From contig JAHHQX010000024.1 in the NCBI GenBank assembly GCA_020026155.1, positions 1 through 16,197 on the forward strand: 16,197 bases of DNA. The letters run 5' to 3'. Shown piece after piece: positions 15,001 through 16,197 of this stretch; positions within the stretch are counted from its first letter, which is position 1, and each line of letters begins with the position of its first letter. The translations under genes and the position numbers were made by a program. The notes beneath the pieces are model-generated. The model did no database searches. It was not told the origin of the DNA and saw nothing but the letters and a program-made list of their open reading frames with translations. The stretch comes from Actinobacillus sp. (GTDB taxonomy: Bacteria; Pseudomonadota; Gammaproteobacteria; Enterobacterales; Pasteurellaceae).

Positions 15001-15078
15001 GATAAATCTCTCTACTGCAAAGACAGTGATGCACCATTGACAATAGCGCAAAAGCTTATAGATCAATATAATCTGTGA
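12076..15078 (+). CDS. Large SF1 (UPF1/DNA2-like) helicase
   Basis: A 1000-residue superfamily 1 helicase with all core motifs. PSNSKYALSLMQQVAVN (267-283) resembles the Q-motif region. Walker A GPPGTGKT is at 297-304, and motif Ia VIVASSNNGAVQNI begins near 354. The Walker B variant DEAGQ is at 734-738, motif III GDPEQLKP at 758-765, motif IV WVHRRCQNPMFS near 820, motif V GTVHTFQGKE at 923-932 and motif VI NVAVSRAKEEF at 961-971. DEAGQ and VAVSRAK point to the UPF1/DNA2/NAM7 branch (SF1B, 5'-3' on RNA or DNA). Between Ia and II lies a roughly 300-residue Gln/Asn/Lys-rich insertion, largely coiled coil (about 430-680). Residues 1-260 match no domain I can recognise, and no nuclease motif is seen. 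GGAA is 6 nt before the ATG. Such stand-alone helicases often occur in variable, defence-rich regions; a defence role here is only inferred. Confidence 0.93.
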   Translation: MNQKQDILNTWILLEQLNEGDIQLKDEMLVSHDPSMNMYDELSLFLQQQNEKYKLQLLEQTKYQNNEDALNKKLKRSGLALYFDIFSTNLVTEKLKIFFQIPYSITDDEFNHTTKFSLAIYFDHNFTYYPHNTFHTFASFLKELDALPEDPAQACAKYESEFLPYLSALFNEDPKNALAVLCEKYHVTEKNFRFKFLEDIRYDDTNLHSFFIQDLKNALSSNNPKLLRYLEQTASERRNLDTTLENANWHDLHYILQPKFYPCGRFPSNSKYALSLMQQVAVNLILNANEQMSSVNGPPGTGKTTLLKDVFAEFAVKQAHLISDKYDKELNRTISYYANAKMAKLPAAIANYNVIVASSNNGAVQNIVKELPKLEQIDDDFIDLARQVNYFPKVMLTQKEKEEWEKSGQSLESLPYWGAMAIQGGASENIKHLKNALNEVIHELETTYHPDASIYQTFSQAYQEVEKIKNNAQRTASCYSERQKNQKSQLAHKTAYQKNNDELSANLQNCQQELNNIIQHREWLDSKLINTARLMPKKPNLLHRLFNTRRFQSFVSASDEAQKEILEITENIAHFKQEETRLTELQNNYMMRANTLEQNYHTQISKLENEFNQIKHIILRSSFKPLDTQQGYANIQRQNPWFDAEFRKKQSELFLLSFAVRKQFLYDNLKSVKGALNVLKNAWKNENEKERVYQTQSAWEWINFIFPVLSTTFASFQRMFHDVGEDGLANLFIDEAGQALPQAAVGAIMRCKKVVALGDPEQLKPVLPLPINVLNPLKNHYQVDNTFVGYDVSVQKLIDTISRFGFYRNKEDGDWIGIPLWVHRRCQNPMFSICNQISYNNLMVIGEEKIGKAKWLQVSGEANNKFVVEQAEYVYAEIEKRIALNPAIKKDIYIITPFRQVANRLRTYFHDLNTDKNNRIQIGTVHTFQGKEAKIVFLVLGASENEKGAANWVNSEPNLINVAVSRAKEEFYIVGDKSLYCKDSDAPLTIAQKLIDQYNL

Positions 15079-15086
15079 GTGAAATA

Positions 15087-15112
15087 AAAAGATCTCCCCA
15101 TGGAGATCTTTT
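15087..15112. terminator. Bidirectional terminator between convergent genes
   Basis: AAAAGATCTCC (15087-15097) pairs with GGAGATCTTTT (15102-15112) over 11 bp with a 4-nt loop. It serves the helicase gene (stop 15078) and, on the minus strand with TTTTTATTTC, the gene ending at 15126. Confidence 0.85.
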
Positions 15113-15125
15113 AACCATGGCTACG

Positions 15126-15644
15126 CTAAATAATTTTTTGCCAAATATCTAAGGTTTTATCCTGGATATAACCTTTTTCGGTACCAAGTGAAATTGCTAA
15201 TTTTTGTAAATTAACCGCCAACTCAAATTGGCCACATACCGATAAACTATGAATTAGACGAGATATTTTTTTCGTTTCATGCCCTGCAGGATGTAGCCAA
15301 AAAGAACGCTCTTGCAAAACTTTTGTAGGAAAAACTGAACTTCCCTCACGCTCTAATTCAAAATAGGCAAAAATACGATCAACAGATTTTAAGTAACACT
15401 TTTGAATATCTTCATTTTGTGCAAAAACATCTGCATCTGCCTGTGAAAAGATAGAAACGCGCTTATTCCATTTCCGCCCAACAACAACCTCTTTATTCTT
15501 AAAAGGTGTAATCGGTAATAGCCATGGAATCCAGAAATAACCGTCACTAAAAATCAAATCAGACATATTCCACATTTCTTCCAAAGAAAATCCTTCAAGG
15601 CTTTTACGTTTTCCGAGATAAAACTCAATTACTGGATGTTGCAT
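15126..15644 (-). CDS. OGFr_N-like protein, unknown function
   Basis: A 172-residue soluble protein resembling the conserved N-terminal domain of the opioid growth factor receptor (OGFr_N), which also occurs in scattered bacterial proteins of unknown role. Matching features are VIEFYLGKRKSLEGFSLEEM (5-24; family pattern FYxG...G.xL.EI), then the central GYFWIPWLLPITPFKN (35-50; family DYIQWLFP...SxFN). Later comes FWLHPAGHETKKISRLIHSL (115-134; family W....HN.LRITRILxSL), with an AVNLQKLA helix after it. The family is better conserved in these tryptophan- and proline-rich spots than elsewhere, and all three are in order and at sensible spacing. No signal peptide, membrane span or catalytic motif is visible. 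AAGGA lies 6 nt before the ATG. Its start overlaps by 16 bp the end of a small upstream frame, as in an operon. The assignment is by memory of the family pattern and needs a profile search. Confidence 0.7.
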   Translation of the reverse strand: MQHPVIEFYLGKRKSLEGFSLEEMWNMSDLIFSDGYFWIPWLLPITPFKNKEVVVGRKWNKRVSIFSQADADVFAQNEDIQKCYLKSVDRIFAYFELEREGSSVFPTKVLQERSFWLHPAGHETKKISRLIHSLSVCGQFELAVNLQKLAISLGTEKGYIQDKTLDIWQKII

Positions 15645-15851
15645 ACCTGTTCCTTATCTTCCAAAATTGCTTTAATAATTAATTCATATGTAATCGTCCC
15701 TGCTTTAGGATACGATTGTCTAAAATTCCTTTTATAACCAATAACAGTCCGTTCCTCTGAATTCATTCTCTTCAAGTGCTCAATGAATCTTTGTATTTTC
15801 TGGAGGAAGGGCGGGGCATTTTAATCGTAAAAGTTCAAATAAAAATAACAT
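15629..15851 (-). pseudogene. Small gene upstream of the OGFr-like gene, apparently frameshifted
   Basis: On the minus strand an ATG at 15851 opens 23 codons (MLFLFELLRLKCPALPPENT...) ending at a TGA at 15780. A second frame, open from 15825, continues as FIEHLKRMNSEERTVIGYKR and ends at TAA 15629, inside the start of the OGFr-like gene. Within it an ATG at 15766 could give an intact 45-residue protein (MNSEERTVIGY... to VCNIQ). Both frames read like protein and would join if one base were removed, for example from the AAAA run near 15800, giving roughly 70 residues. The 16-bp overlap with the next start is typical of translational coupling. I do not recognise the product. It may be a broken gene, the 45-aa form alone may be real, or the upper frame may be chance. 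Confidence 0.4.
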
Positions 15852-15886
15852 AATAAAAACACTCTAATTTGATAAATTTATTCGCA

Positions 15887-15904
15887 TTATCTCTTATTAG
15901 ATAA
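15887..15904. repeat. Short perfect inverted repeat upstream of the small gene
   Basis: TTATCT and AGATAA (15887-15892 and 15899-15904) flank a 6-bp centre, about 40 bp before the ATG at 15851. It could be an operator for the minus-strand pair. In an AT-rich region it could also be chance. Confidence 0.25.
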
Positions 15905-16197
15905 GCACCTTGTGGTCATTCATATATCCGCTTACCTAACATGTTTTTAGTTGAACATAACATTCACTTTTTTGTAAAAAAGTTAAATTTTTTTTAATTA
16001 TTATTTTTATCCTAAAAAATAGAAAACACGCCCCATTTTTCCTAAAAATTTATGCATTTTAAAGTGCCCACAAAATTACATAAATTTTGCAGAAAATCAG
16101 GCCGTGATGTGTATTTAGGTAATATAGAAAGATAAGTCATCGCTTGCTCTTTGAAGCTGAATACGGATGGGAAAAGGAATAAGGGACGAGGAAAGTG
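15905..16197. other. Gene-free end of the window
   Basis: I see no convincing reading frame on either strand. It is AT-rich to 16020, then carries the 80-bp inverted repeat at 16027-16106. Less AT-rich sequence from about 16130 may belong to a neighbouring feature outside the window. The last seven bases GAAAGTG could begin an uptake signal (AAAGTGCGGT), but the window stops there. Confidence 0.5.
16027..16106. repeat. Dispersed repeat, copy C: two inverted units
   Basis: The left end CACGCCCCATTTTTCC (from 16027) and the right end, read on the minus strand as CACGGCCTGATTTTCT (from 16106), are related units of about 34-40 bp facing each other. AAAATTTATG is shared inside both. The unit resembles copies A, B and D. 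This is the longest copy and could be the least truncated form. Confidence 0.55.

Noticed and set aside
15087..15120. CCATGG occurring twice around the terminator as a possible site-specific element
   Set aside because: The first copy is the loop and arm of the hairpin, and the second is a 6-base chance match. Nothing else supports an element.
1..16197. CRISPR array, insertion sequence or phage genes
   Set aside because: No regularly spaced direct repeats, transposase, integrase or structural phage genes could be seen on either strand.

Overview
The window looks like a piece of a Pasteurellaceae chromosome, Haemophilus-like. It is AT-rich, and the AspRS, RuvABC, YebC, NudB and CmoA proteins read as close relatives of the Haemophilus and enterobacterial ones. 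The block cmoA / aspS - sanA-like - nudB - yebC - ruvC - ruvA - ruvB follows the gene order known from gamma-proteobacteria (E. coli has nudB-yebC-ruvC-ruvAB beside aspS), with extra genes inserted. The genus cannot be fixed by reading alone. The 9-base uptake-signal cores expected in this family were not found by eye anywhere in the window.

Layout: 1-54 is the 5' part of a tRNA-Lys(UUU) on the minus strand, cut by the window edge, with its promoter behind it. 330-2543 (+) is katG, a complete catalase-peroxidase with a terminator. 2725-2916 (+) is a 63-codon gene that shares a promoter pattern and a CPxxHG N-terminal motif with katG. From 10968 down to 3035 everything is on the minus strand: aspS, a SanA/YdcF-type membrane protein, nudB, two tandem paralogous small membrane proteins, yebC, a small lipoprotein, a small membrane protein, ruvC, and ruvAB behind a LexA-like box. 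cmoA (11107-11835, +) diverges from aspS. Intrinsic terminators and promoters divide the long minus-strand run into several transcription units: aspS, then sanA/nudB by readthrough or an unseen promoter; the 97-aa/117-aa pair; yebC-lipoprotein-membrane protein; ruvC; ruvAB.

From about 12.0 kb the content changes to accessory genes. There is a 1000-residue SF1 (UPF1/DNA2-like) helicase with an unrecognised N-terminal region. Convergent to it is a 172-aa protein that resembles the opioid growth factor receptor N-terminal domain (OGFr_N), and upstream of that an overlapping, apparently frameshifted small gene. The last ~350 bases hold no convincing gene but carry an 80-bp inverted repeat.

The housekeeping genes cover oxidative defence (KatG), Holliday-junction processing (RuvABC), translation (AspRS, YebC, CmoA for tRNA wobble uridine modification) and folate synthesis (NudB). 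The points most worth a second look are the katG-like small gene with the matched promoter, a dispersed palindromic repeat family starting CACGCCCCGATTTTCG (four copies at gene borders), the helicase/OGFr-like region, and the apparent lack of uptake signal sequences.
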